Source of the DNA: Viola odorata
Taxonomy: Eukaryota > Streptophyta > Magnoliopsida > Malpighiales > Violaceae
NCBI GenBank assembly: GCA_963691705.1
Contig: OY829539.1
Coordinates: 2,854,501 to 2,918,500, forward strand
Direction: 5' to 3'
DNA length: 64,000 bases
The notes beneath the pieces were generated by a model that saw nothing but the letters and a program-made list of their open reading frames with translations, did no database searches and had not been told where the DNA came from. Numbering within the stretch: position 1 is the first letter of the stretch; each line of letters opens with the position of its first letter. Both the position numbers and the translations under genes were made by a program. This document shows positions 24,290 through 34,880 of the stretch, piece by piece.

Positions 24290-27200
24290 ATGAATCATAA
24301 CAGCAACAACAGCCAGCAGTCATCAAGCGGCGGAGGGGGAGGCGGCAGCGGCAGCGGCAGCGACGGCGGCAGGCACGAAGATGACGCTGCTCTCACCGAA
24401 TTCCTCGCTTCTTTAATGGATTACACTCCCACCGTAATCTCCTCTTGTCCTCTATCATCACTCAATTAGTCTCTCTCTTCTAATCGCTAACCCTTTCCGT
24501 TTTAACGAATTGCAGATACCAGACGAATTAGTGGAGCATTACCTAGCCAAAAGCGGGTTTCAGTGTCCCGATGTTCGATTGTAGGTACTCTCTTTCCTTT
24601 TCTTTTTTCCTACCATGTTTTGGGCATTGGTGGTTTCTTTTTAATTGTCGTAATTTAACCAGTTTGCCGCTGTAGCCTGGGTGACTAGTGATGATCGCTA
24701 ATGTTATCGTTTCTATGCATTGTGTTGTTTTGAATTTTGGACTTCTACCGCATTTTGAAATGACAAGACGGGGTGCTAACATTGGTCTTTTTTCTCGAAG
24801 GAGTTAAATCTTTTTGCTTGTTTGTTTGTTGCTCAGAAGACTAATGTAGTGCTTGCTGTTTGCAGAACTAGATTGGTGGCTGTTGCTACTCAGAAGTTTG
24901 TTGCGGAGGTTGCAAGTGATGCTCTTCAGTATGTATATTTATCTCTCAGTTATTAAGTCTCCAAGTGTTTGTTTTGTAGTATATTATGCTGGATAAACCT
25001 TAGCAAATATCTTGACTTGTTGCATAACCTGTTTGCCATCATGGAGCCTGCTGGGTGTGGTTTTAAATCTGGGTATTTCAATCCAGTTTCCAATATATGC
25101 AGCATAGTTGTGGAAAAAGCTTAAGATTTTAAAGGGGATAATTAAATTAACTGCACACCAATTGCTGGTGATTGTTATGTCATACGAGAGAATGCCATTT
25201 AAACTCGACTCTACTTTGTGTATAGTGTATTCTGATATATTTGGACTAATAGGTGGACTCATTTCCTGCCCCCAAATATAGCAACTCTGGTTTTAATTTT
25301 TGAACATTCTAGTAATCCGGTGGTAAGATGTTTAAAATATATGCTTCTTATGTAGGCATTGCAAGGCACGACCCACACCAGTCGTTAAGGACAAAAGGGA
25401 TAAGCAGCAAAAGGTGCTGTGACAGCCCTTTCTTATACTATTTTTGACATGCCATTTCTGGTTCTGGTCTTAACTTTTTGTGGAAACAGGACAAGCGCTT
25501 AATCCTGACAATGGATGACCTCTCAAAAGCACTGCGTGAGGTTAGTATGATGATTCCTTTTCTTTCTATTTGGTTGGAAAAGAGGTGAGTTATTTGATTC
25601 TTTGTTTGAGAGACTAGTTGCTACCAAGTGGCGGGTACTGCCCTTTTGATAAGTTCTTTAAATTATCCCTCATTTCCATTGGGTGGAAGATTTCTTTAAA
25701 TATGCAAACCTGAAAAATGGTGTTGTTATTAATCTTAGATCTTTGGAAATCTTTTGCAGGGCTTTTCTCATGGTTAAAAATTTAGTGGAATAAGAGAATT
25801 TTAGTTGCGAGCTGTATGTATGCTTGCTGTACCTAAAATCAACATTGAAGGTAGAATTTAGCTATCATGATGTATATTGCTGATGTGGAACAGGAAGCCT
25901 AGTTTTGATCATTATCATATGATTCTCTAAATTTTAATAACTGTAGTTCTGAGGATATTTTCAGAGGTTAATTTGAGTTGTGTTTAGTTATTTCAAGTGT
26001 CGGGTAGTTCATTAGCATTACTGGAAATTCTGGAATTAGAGTATTTCAAATTGACGTTTTTAGGAATAAATGACCTTTTATGTTTTACTAAAAAAAGGAC
26101 CTTTTATGTAGGGTCCAGATCATGAGTCTTTCTTAGTTTAGTATTAGGAGTTCTAATTGTAGTCCAATTAGGATTATTTTGGTACTAGTTTGAGTCTCTT
26201 TACAAGCATGTTAATCTTTTCAATAAAGTCAGACCTGTTATTTTGATTCAATTTTCTTTTGAGATTGTTCTCTCCCTCAGGTGTGACCTCTAGGAACAGT
26301 AGGGATGACTTTTAGGCTAATTTTATTCTTTGCGCTTTTCATCATCTTCCCTGCTAGCTTTGTTATACAATTTTCAGTAAGCTTCTCAGCGACCAAACCA
26401 CCCTTACACCATCTTCTTAAACCATATATCAACTCCCAATTCAATTCAATTCAAAATAATCCTAACTCCAATTTCCAGCCTGAAGACTCCCTAAACACCA
26501 CAACTTTCCCTAGATTCATGCTTCCGCAGGACGCCTTCTAGGGTGTCCTGCATCAATTTGAGGGGCTCCCTATCTGTCCCGCATCAATTATGTTACATAT
26601 GTTTATTCTCTTTTTTAGTCCAGCATAACAGACTACAAAAAAAAGAGCATCAGACTACAAAACATTTTACTATACTTCACCAAAAAATCAGAGTACATCG
26701 TTGTCTGTTATGCTGGATATACACCTGTAGTCTGTTAGCATACAGCTCGTAAACTAAAGAACATCAGTTGCGAGCTGTATACATTCCTTATGGTTAACAT
26801 TGTAGTATGTTGCGGAGGTTGCAAGTGATGCTCAGTATGTATATCATGAAGTTTGTTGTTTATGTTGGTTACTTTTGTGTCAAATCACAGTCGTGAACAA
26901 TTGTACATCGTCATGTTTATTTAGGTTTGTTTCTTCCTTTGTTTTCTCTATACAGATTTGTCCGTGTAGTTTTCCGAGCAGAAGTTAAGCATAGCTCATC
27001 TGACTTCCAAAGTTGTATACTATGTGAAATGTGAATGTGACTTTGAAAATGCAAGATGACATTTCTTGCTATGTAGATCAAAGTTTGCTCACTTGCTATG
27101 TGCATCAAAATTTGCATGCATTTTTGTTTTTACTTTTGAAAATTTACTATTATGTTGCATTTCTGTGGAGGTGCACAATTGTGATTTATATGCTCTAATT

Positions 27201-27292
27201 GTATTGAGCAGTATGGCGTCAACGTGAAGCACCAAGAGTATTTTGCTGATAGCCCATCAACAGGGGTGGATCTTGCTCCTAGAGAGGAGTGA
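24290..27292 (+). CDS. TAF10: Transcription initiation factor TFIID subunit 10 (TAF10)
   Basis: Six exons (24290-24433, 24516-24580, 24866-24928, 25356-25413, 25490-25540, 27212-27292) splice in frame into 153 residues. The Gly/Ser-rich N-terminus is followed by the TAF10 histone-fold region: LTEFLASLMDYTPTIPDELV, HYLAKSGFQCPDVRLTRLVA, TQKFVAEVASDALQHCKAR, and a C-terminal part with LTMDDLSKALREYGVNVKHQ. TAF10 is a nuclear subunit of TFIID (and of SAGA in other eukaryotes) that pairs with other histone-fold TAFs. Intron 5 is unusually long (1.67 kb) and carries inserted material and a partial copy of exon 3. The gene lies in the spacer between the two repeat arms and is single copy here. All splice sites are canonical, so I expect it to be functional. 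Confidence 0.95.
26619..26717. repeat. Perfect 15-bp inverted repeat inside TAF10 intron 5
   Basis: TCCAGCATAACAGAC (26619-26633) and GTCTGTTATGCTGGA (26703-26717) are exact reverse complements separated by 69 bp. They may be the ends of a small insertion. No target duplication was identified. Confidence 0.7.
26806..26845 (+). pseudogene. Partial duplicate of TAF10 exon 3 with its donor site
   Basis: TGTTGCGGAGGTTGCAAGTG followed by ATGCTCAGTATGTATAT repeats the end of exon 3 and its 5' splice site (24898-24937). Two bases of CTCTTCAG are missing. It lies in intron 5, 1.9 kb downstream. Including it would shift the frame, so it is a pseudo-exon. Confidence 0.8.
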
Positions 27293-27929
27293 TTGGGGCT
27301 CAATCATGGAATATCTTCTTGCTTTGTTTTGTAACGTGAATCCTATGCTTTATGTACTTCTGGTTGATTAATAAACTATTCGGTTGCTGGGATTTGGTTC
27401 TCATTTGTATAAGTTGGCACTGCATGGCTATTCATACAAGTCTTTTGTTTTTTATTATCGGCTGCCTAGCTCTTAGTTCTTAGGTTCCCAATAAGAAATT
27501 TTTATTTAATGAAGCCAATTAACAACAACATGATTGGAGTAGTATATTTTTTTTAAACGTCTCCAACCCCAACATCAATTATTTCCTTGCTTCTCCTATT
27601 TCAACCTTAAAGGACAACTAATTTCAACCCGATTTAAGGAAATAAACAAAATGTTGGATACGCCCAGTAGCTCGGGAGATAGTCATGGCTAATTAGTCTC
27701 ATACTTTGAACAAAATTAGCTTGATCTTGGTGTAGCTCTTTCTTTTTCACTTATTTCTTAATAAATTTTATTCTAGTAAAAGAGAAGAAATAGTCTTACA
27801 CCTAGAAAGGGCACAGAGAACACCCAAGCAGAAGAAAAAAAATAGAAACTAACGTAAAGATTTTGGCACCCGCCGAGCTGTATGGTACCATGACAGAAGT
27901 GAGCAAAAGCAACCGATTTTTCTGTCAGA

Positions 27930-28555
27930 ATACTTCAGAACTGAAGTTCTATTACGTTACATACCCATCATGGATTCTACAGCGAAACAACATCTGTAGA
28001 CACACTGGTCTCCGTGCTCCCACTCTTGAAACGATACGCCTTTGGTTTAGCTGTTCATCTGGTGATGAATAGCCAGGATCCTGACACAGTAAACCGGCTC
28101 TTCCAGCCATTCATAGGGATTTCAGCTGGCTTCGTATCATTGCCAGTAATTTTTCCAGGTATATATTGAACTTTGATAAGTTGGTGTTGTTTTACCATAT
28201 TTACTTTGTTAACAGGGACTGCTTTCAGGCGTGCCGTTGAAGCTGGTAAACACCTGAGAGAAGAGCTTTTGCAAATCCTGAGGCAGAAGAAAAGAGAGAT
28301 GCAGCAAGAAAGTAAACTGGAGTCGTGCTCTTCCACGGCATCATCAGATGTGTTAACTGGGATGATTCTTCAAGCAGATGACGATGAGAAGAGAAGCTAT
28401 AGTGACAGTAGAACTAGCGAGGTCCATATTGCTGCTACGCTTCTCGGTTTACTGTTTGCCGGCTATGAAATTAGTAGTACTGTTGTCACTTCCATCATGT
28501 ACCATCTTCCGGAACATCCCAGGTCTACAAAAAGGTTATGGAAGGTAATTATATA
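27930..28555 (+). pseudogene. CYP716-like cytochrome P450 fragment
   Basis: Reading across two frames gives LLRYIPIMDSTAKQH, then KRYAFGLAVHLVMNSQDPD, FIGISAGFVSLPVIFPG and, after a 47-bp intron (28162-28208), TAFRRAVEAGKHLREELL and the helix-I motif LLFAGYEISSTVV. This order matches the central part of CYP716/CYP85-clan P450s, which oxidise triterpenes. An in-frame TAG follows KQHL, a frameshift precedes KRYAF, and another lies near 28522. The heme-binding Cys region and the N-terminal membrane anchor are absent. The gene is dead and truncated at both ends. Confidence 0.83.
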
Positions 28556-28949
28556 TCTATAGTTCCTGCAAGCTAGCTACTCACCATCATATACCTCTTC
28601 TTTCTTTCTTTATACGGCTTAATACTTCTTACCTAATTTTTGTGCTAAGACTATCTTTGGTAATAGTTTAACCTCTCGCACATGTCAAGTGCTGATATGT
28701 CAAGAACTTGATACGATAACATCTAATCAAACATAAGATTGGAAATAAGAAATTAAGTAGAAGGTTAATTACAACGAAAAATCGAGTATGAGCCGGAAAA
28801 AGAATGTCATTAGGGGTTTTTGGAGATTGAAATAAATTTGAAGACCATTAATTTATTGACAGTAACTAGTATTTGTTTGGGTAACAGAACAAATGGCGAT
28901 TCCGGGCTCCAAAGGTTCAGGAGAATTGTTGAATTGTTGAATTGGGATG

Positions 28950-29070
28950 TAACATAGCGGCGGGTGGTGAGTTGGTGTCTATATAAATGGCAACCCAAAA
29001 GCCTAGAGCAGCAGGGTTGAGCTGTTGAGCAAATAGCAAGACAAGTATAATTCTATTTCCTCTCATGTAG
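28950..29070 (+). repeat. Inverted copy of the dioxygenase promoter, right arm inner end
   Basis: GGGTGGTGAGTTGGTGTCTA with TATATAAA (28980-28987) and CAAATAGCAAGACA repeats the promoter and 5' leader of the dioxygenase genes on the plus strand. Unlike the left-arm counterpart, its TATA box is intact. No dioxygenase exon follows, so any transcript would run antisense into the 3' region of the right-hand gene. Confidence 0.8.
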
Positions 29071-29615
29071 AACTAGTAATTAATCAGTTACATCTTAAAT
29101 TTCGTTTTATACTAGTTGTTATTGTTTCGGTCCATTAAGAAGGTAAAATATTTTTGACGAGCAGTTTTTAAATTCACAAGGATTGAGCTAACATCCATTT
29201 GCTTGAGAGGCGAGAGTGTTGAACTACTCACACCGACCATTGGTATTTTAACATTTTTATTTTTATTGAAAGCTAGTAAAATAAATTTAAGCACGTGTTT
29301 ATTTTTCCTTCCCTCAAAATTCAATCTCATCTCACTTTATCAAATTACATCTCATAAACAAAGGTTATGGAGGTAAACAGGGTGCAAAGGTACTCTTACA
29401 AAACAATCATAGCATTTCGTTAATTATTAATCTGAAAGATGAAAATAATAAATAAAAGTTTGTTTCCAATAACACCATATATGGCGGGGATTACATAGAA
29501 AATAAAGATTTTCATAAACTAAAACTTTATGTAATTGGCATAGATATAGGAAGTTTGATTTAGTAGACAAATTATTTAGGATATAGAAAATGAAGCTATT
29601 ACGAATAGCAATCGA

Positions 29616-30911
29616 TTAAGCACAGTTAGAAGGCTCTCCTCTTTTAATAATATTGCCCAGGAATTGACCAAAAGGAAAATAGGTGTGGAGTGGTGGATGA
29701 TCGGCATCTACCAGTTTCTCAGCTGGGCCGATAATAGCATCAGAGGATGGGAAACAAAAGCATGCCAAGGACATTCTCTTCTTCTCAGAGCTTGCAGTTA
29801 CGCGATGGCACGTACTCTTGTATCGATCATTGGTGATCACCTATAAGCACATTCACATGCGCAAATTGTAAATCAAATTCAAAGAAAGAAGAAACTAACT
29901 AAGAGAGAAGGGAAAAGAAAGTACCTGAAGTATATCGCCGACGTTAATAAGCAAGGTATCTGGGACGGGATTGACTGGGAGCCAGGTGCCATCATAGTCA
30001 AACTGGAGTCCAGGGACATCATCAAGCTGAACAACAGTGATGACGCTGGGGTCACTATGAGGAATTGCCCCAAGGTGTTCCTCTGGGTTTGGGCACACAG
30101 GATACTGGTTGAATGACGCGCTGAGCCTGTGGTTCTTGATTGTTTTCTCTATATAATCCTTCTCCAGGCCTAAGCTCTCTGATATGGCCTCCAACAGTAT
30201 TTTCACCAGGACCCTCATGCTTGCCGAATATTCTGCTACATCCACTCTGCATCGTTTATAAGTCAGAAATTGGTTAATAATCGATCAACTTATGGCTTAT
30301 GCAATGAATTAATTAAAATCTATACGACATGCACGCGATACAGCTTGCACGTAATCAATAATTACTTGAATGAGGGAGGATTTTTTGGGTACTCCTCCAT
30401 GTTATCTTCAAACGGAAATTTCACCACTTCCCTCCAGGACTTGTCTGCCTGCTTGGTGCTCCCATGGAAATGATTACCGACAACCAGTTCGAATTTCTTC
30501 CTTTGCCCGTTGGTGGCGGTGTATTGCAATTTCTCTTCCTCTGGCAGATTGAAGAAATCTATTGTTGTTTGGACCATCTTGGTGCGGCTGGTCTCGGGAA
30601 CTCCATGATTCTTCACCTATATTTATTAGTTATAAGTTAGGCACGCATGAGATCCATCGACGGCCGATTATTCCCCTAACTGTTTAATTACGTATACTTA
30701 CCCCGAAGAAACCGTAATTTGCACATGCTTCACCAATCTGGTTGATGGTAGAAGAGCGGCGTTGTTGGTCGTTTAGGCCCTCTAGATCGATGAAAGGAAC
30801 CGGCCCCTCCACCACACTTGCAGGACCAGTGCTCTTCTTGGTCCTCGACCTGTATAGAATGTACGGAAGACGTTCCTCGTTGTTTGATGCAACCGCCGTA
30901 GCTGGAGCCAT
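29616..30911 (-). CDS. 2-oxoglutarate/Fe(II)-dependent dioxygenase (DOXC class), right copy
   Basis: This is the mirror copy of the gene at 17561-18856. Exons are 30702-30911, 30366-30616, 29925-30246 and 29616-29840, each at 48472 minus the left coordinate, with the same splice sites. The 335-residue translation is identical in every stretch compared, including the HSD...H iron triad and the R-x-S site. Only promoter and intron substitutions were seen. The copy has its own TATA box (31041-31048), so both genes are probably expressed and short-read data could not easily tell them apart. The two genes point toward each other, with TAF10 between them. Function as for the left copy. Confidence 0.92.
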
Positions 30912-31040
30912 GTCCGATTCTTCGATTATAACCGATGCCGGCCGGTACCTCAAGAGAAAAATATATAAGGAAATAGAATTATACTGTCTTGCTATTTGCT
31001 CAACTGCTGGACCCTGCAGCTCTAGGCTTCCGGGTTGCCA

Positions 31041-31048
31041 TTTATATA
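31041..31048 (-). promoter_or_regulatory. TATA box of the right dioxygenase gene
   Basis: TATATAAA on the minus strand sits at the mirror position of the left box, 130 bp upstream of the ATG at 30911. A nearby substitution (GGACGGG here, GGGCGGG in the left copy) distinguishes the two promoters. Confidence 0.7.
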
Positions 31049-31697
31049 GACACCAACTCACCACCCGTCCTTACATTCCATCCATCCATCACCATCACAT
31101 ACTTATTTAATTATATACTTTTCTTGACTACCGCAATTTCCTATACGTTATTGACAATTCAGGTTGAATTTTGTTCACGGTAATTCGAACTCTTCGAATA
31201 TTTCCTAATTTGATTGCAATTCGACTATTTCGGATACGGATTTTTCAGACCGTGCTCACCCCTACCCCTATCCATCACATAATTATTTAATTATATAATT
31301 TTCTTTACTACTGCAGTTTCGTAGGCCAAATTACAACTTAATTGCATCCATCACAAACAATAATTTTATTACCAATCAATTAACTATATTCGGTATATAG
31401 TTGACGAGGAAAAAATTCAAATTTGGCACAAACAATATTATTGTACCATAAACAATATAACCTTGGACCATAAAGTGTACTTTCTTGACTGCCGCAGTCT
31501 TTTTCCGGGAAACTATATTTTTTGTATCATTTTCTTGAATTTTCAATTCGGTCTTGTTTTTTGTTTTTTTTTTAATATTTACTTGAAATTATTAAAATTA
31601 TTTAATTGCATCCATCACCATCACATAATTATTTAATTGTATACTTTTCTTCACTATTGCCGTTTCCTATACTTTTGTTGACTATTGCAGTTTTCTA

Positions 31698-32663
31698 TAC
31701 ATTACTGATAGTTCATCAAAATTCTCCGAATATGATTATAATCCGATTATTTCGGATTGGATCGGATTGAATCGGTTGAATTTTTAAATAAATTTGGACA
31801 TTTTTAATACTTTAAAATTAATTTTATTAATTTTAGATTTTTTCTTAATTCTTAGTTGCTCTCTCCCTTGTGCAACCTACCAAGGCATTCAAATAATATT
31901 ACAATCTAATAAGTAGAGTAAATAACAAGAAAAATAATAATAAAAGAAAGTAAAACTAATTAGAGATAAAAAAATTAAATTCGAAATTTATTGGGATTTT
32001 TTAAAATTTCGGATAATATCAGATCGGATTGTGAAATTTATCAGATCCTCTATTTCTATTTAAAGTTCCGTCCGATACAGTTCGAATCGGATCGAATGTG
32101 TTAGTTCGGATCAGATTGGTTGGATCCTCCGATCCGTGCTCACCCCTATCCATCACAAATAATAATTTTATTACCAATTAATTAACTATAGTCCGTATAT
32201 AGTTCACGAGGAAAAAAATCAAATTTGGCACAAACAATATTTTTATACCATAAACAATACTCCCTCCGTTTTCTTATATTAGACGCGGCCGTCGTTTTTG
32301 GAAAAATTAAGAAAGTTACTGTGCGAGCAACAAAGACAGGCAGGTGCAAGGCATCAAGGGCGGGCAGCTACTGTGCGGGCAGCTGACATCGTTTGAAAAA
32401 GAAGAAAAGCAAGAGGCAATGCACAGTTCCTATTTATCTCCACCCTTGATTTGTTTGACATTCATTTTTCAAACATCATCAAACGGCTGTGCAAGGGAGG
32501 GATGTGGGGAAACGTGCCACGTCAATTAATTCCCACAATTGGGAATTGCTCATGGTGCGTCAATTATAAAAACGCGTAGTTGTTAATTAACTATGAAACG
32601 AGACAATACTTTTTTGACTGCCGCAGGTTTTTTTCGGGGAAACTATAATTTTTTCCCTCGGGT
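31698..32663. repeat. Extra ~965-bp segment found only in the right arm
   Basis: It contains a second, diverged copy of the promoter-upstream unit (31.16-31.52 kb), with TTTGTGCCAAATTTGA, TATATAGT and GGGGTGAGCACGG motifs. It also includes a MITE-like end CTCCCTCCGTTTTCTTATA at 32263. Either the left arm lost it by recombination between the two units or the right arm gained it. Confidence 0.75.
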
Positions 32664-32885
32664 ATCCTTCTTTTACCAATTTTTTCCTTAAACTAATTTT
32701 ATTACTATTTTGTTCTAGACATTTTCTTAAATTTTCAATTCGGTCTTTTTTTTTTTTTAAATATTGGTTTGAAATTATTAAAACATTACTAATATTATAA
32801 ATACATCAACATTTACTCTGGAGAGTATCAATAGAAAACCAATAATTCATTAAAAAAATAATCAAATGTTCATATCATTATACAT

Positions 32886-33365
32886 CAAAAAAAAGTCAAG
32901 GAACTAAAATTGTCAAAAATAAAAATTATTTTTCGGTCAAAGATTGACGTATATCTTTCGATATCTTCTCCATGCAATTTGCTGTCGTTTTGTTTTATTT
33001 GCTATTTTTCTTCTCAATCTCAATCTTATTAGAATTTACTACTACTAATAATAATATATAGCGAGGATAGATCTAGAAGGGAGAGAAAGAAAGTCCATCT
33101 TAGCCACTTTATTTATTTGCTAGAGCTCATTTCATACAATGACAAGCATCACCTTGTAAGAACTAAAACAAGAAGCAGCAACCACTGTAATTGGCTTCAA
33201 CCACATTAGGCATGGCTACGTCAGAACAATTTGAAGGAGTTCTATGAATATTGGTTGCAATATATCTCTAAAGGAAAAAGAAAGAAGCAGCAAAATGACA
33301 CATTGAAGTATTTTTAAGCAGTCAGATTTGTGTAACAATTTCATGAATCAATTTGGAAAAGCATG
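32886..33365. other. Intergenic, 3' side of the SET gene
   Basis: No gene is seen. The stretch nearest 33366 is probably 3' untranslated sequence of the minus-strand SET gene. Confidence 0.4.
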
Positions 33366-34838
33366 TTACACGGCACCATATTTAGTTCTCGTGTTCAAGA
33401 CATTTTCATTAGAGAGGGTATTGATTATTTTTGAACAGTAGGAAATGCAATCAACAAGGATTTTCTTATAATTAGACCTCCAAAGGACTGCCAATTTCCA
33501 TCTGTCCACTAACCTTTTGTTCTTACATAACAGTGACGCCGAGCCATTCTTATCATTCTGAAGAATACATGTCTCTAAGAGAACTTCTCCAAATTCAGAT
33601 ATCACCTTCCTGATCTCCTTGGGGTCATGTAGATTTTGGACTTCTTCAATTCTAGATAACAGATTCCTGTCTTCTTCAATTGTCGTGGGCAAATTACTCA
33701 AAATCTTGCAGCAGGTCTTTAATATCCATTTCATGACAGAAATCTCATTTTGGATAGAAAGTTGAGAACCAGTGTAAGCAACATGTCCAATAGCCCTTCG
33801 TAGGTTTGGTGGAGTTGCCCATAACCGCAAAGCACACATTAAAGCAAAAGACGGCATCCCATTGTGATGTATGTACATTGATCCTTTGGGCCACGAAGTG
33901 AAAGAATGCATGTCTGGCTCCAAGGGAATAAAAACCTTGTCATTTGGGTTTTCATTTAGGATAAACCCGTAATGTTCGAGAAGCTCCAAATTTGTGTATG
34001 TTCCATAGCCCAAGAGAACCTGCTCTCCCTTTCTATAATTTCTCCTGGCATATAAGCAGTATGCAGCCATGTCTTCATTAAAACCACCATCATTCAGACT
34101 CTGTGAGCTTGCATCAGACTGCTCCACAACCAAGTCGGCTACAACTTGCCCATTTGACAAACAAACATCATTTGACTCCTCTCCTGGAGCAGCATAATTA
34201 AACAAGTCCCCAATTGGACATAAACACCCGGCTTCATCCCACGGTACGTGCAAAGTCCGCGAGGATATAGTTCCAAAAGCCCACATCCAAGCTCCTAAGG
34301 TGAGAAGTTGAGGCTTAAGCTGGAGCTGCTTCATTAGAGGCATAGCTTCCTTCCATTCCAACTTCACCTTAGAAACTGCCCTCTCCGTGGTCCAGATTGC
34401 ATCATCCACTTGGAGAGCTTGTATTTGGAAGTCGGTGAAAGTGCATAGTAGGTCATAACTGCGGGGAAAAGTGCAAAAGTAAGGGTACCAGGGGGAACCC
34501 TTGCCTTTGCCTACTTCGTACAACAAACAGACAGCAAATAACTGGGTGGCAGAGAAAGAAGGGTAGGCATTGACAGCAGCAGAGAGGGTGCAATCACTTT
34601 CCAATAAACTTGATTTTGTAATCAAAGCAGAATGTGGAACCCTGAGAAGCAATTCTCCTTTCCTTATGTCGCGGACCGCACCCAAACCCCTTCCACCTGC
34701 ATCCGGGAAATGAGTGACCGCAAGAGAATGTCCCAAACAGGAGGAGGAACTAGACTTTGAGTTCCCTCCATCTGAAAGTCCAGCCTCTGTTGCCCATTTC
34801 AAAAGCTCCAGTAATCTTTCTTCTTCCCCAACTTCCAT
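33366..34838 (-). CDS. SDG40: SET-domain protein, SDG40-like (Rubisco-LSMT/SETD family)
   Basis: A single uninterrupted frame of about 490 residues. The start is placed at the internal Met (MEVGEEERLLELLKWA), which matches where SDG40-type proteins begin. The frame is open for another 14 codons upstream to 34880. The split SET domain has GGRGLGAVRDIRKGELLL near the start, then a long insert, then CPIGDLFNYAAPGEE (the NHS/N-H-like S-adenosylmethionine block, here LFNY) and GEQVLLGYGTYTNLELLEHYGF. The C-terminal half is the helical Rubisco-LSMT substrate-binding domain. Such proteins methylate lysines on non-histone or ribosomal proteins; the substrate of SDG40 is not evident. The intact frame suggests a functional gene. 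Confidence 0.88.
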   Translation of the reverse strand: MEVGEEERLLELLKWATEAGLSDGGNSKSSSSSCLGHSLAVTHFPDAGGRGLGAVRDIRKGELLLRVPHSALITKSSLLESDCTLSAAVNAYPSFSATQLFAVCLLYEVGKGKGSPWYPYFCTFPRSYDLLCTFTDFQIQALQVDDAIWTTERAVSKVKLEWKEAMPLMKQLQLKPQLLTLGAWMWAFGTISSRTLHVPWDEAGCLCPIGDLFNYAAPGEESNDVCLSNGQVVADLVVEQSDASSQSLNDGGFNEDMAAYCLYARRNYRKGEQVLLGYGTYTNLELLEHYGFILNENPNDKVFIPLEPDMHSFTSWPKGSMYIHHNGMPSFALMCALRLWATPPNLRRAIGHVAYTGSQLSIQNEISVMKWILKTCCKILSNLPTTIEEDRNLLSRIEEVQNLHDPKEIRKVISEFGEVLLETCILQNDKNGSASLLCKNKRLVDRWKLAVLWRSNYKKILVDCISYCSKIINTLSNENVLNTRTKYGAV

Positions 34839-34880
34839 CTCCCTCCCAACACGTATCGTCCTGCCAGAACGACCAGTCAC

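Larger units (their letters stand above)
28950..32885 (-). repeat. Right arm of the large inverted repeat
   Basis: This is the reverse complement of the left arm. It contains the empty site of the left arm's foldback element near 29335, and an additional ~965 bp (about 31.70-32.66 kb) that duplicates a unit containing CTGCGGCAGTCAA and GGGGTGAGCACGG. The outermost 220 bp (32.67-32.885 kb) pairs with 16555-16790. Homology then ends, because the other arm is cut by the Helitron. Confidence 0.93.

Noticed and set aside
32263..32610. Second Stowaway MITE in the right arm
   Set aside because: Only the CTCCCTCCG end is clear. The opposite end is too diverged to confirm inverted repeats and a TA duplication.
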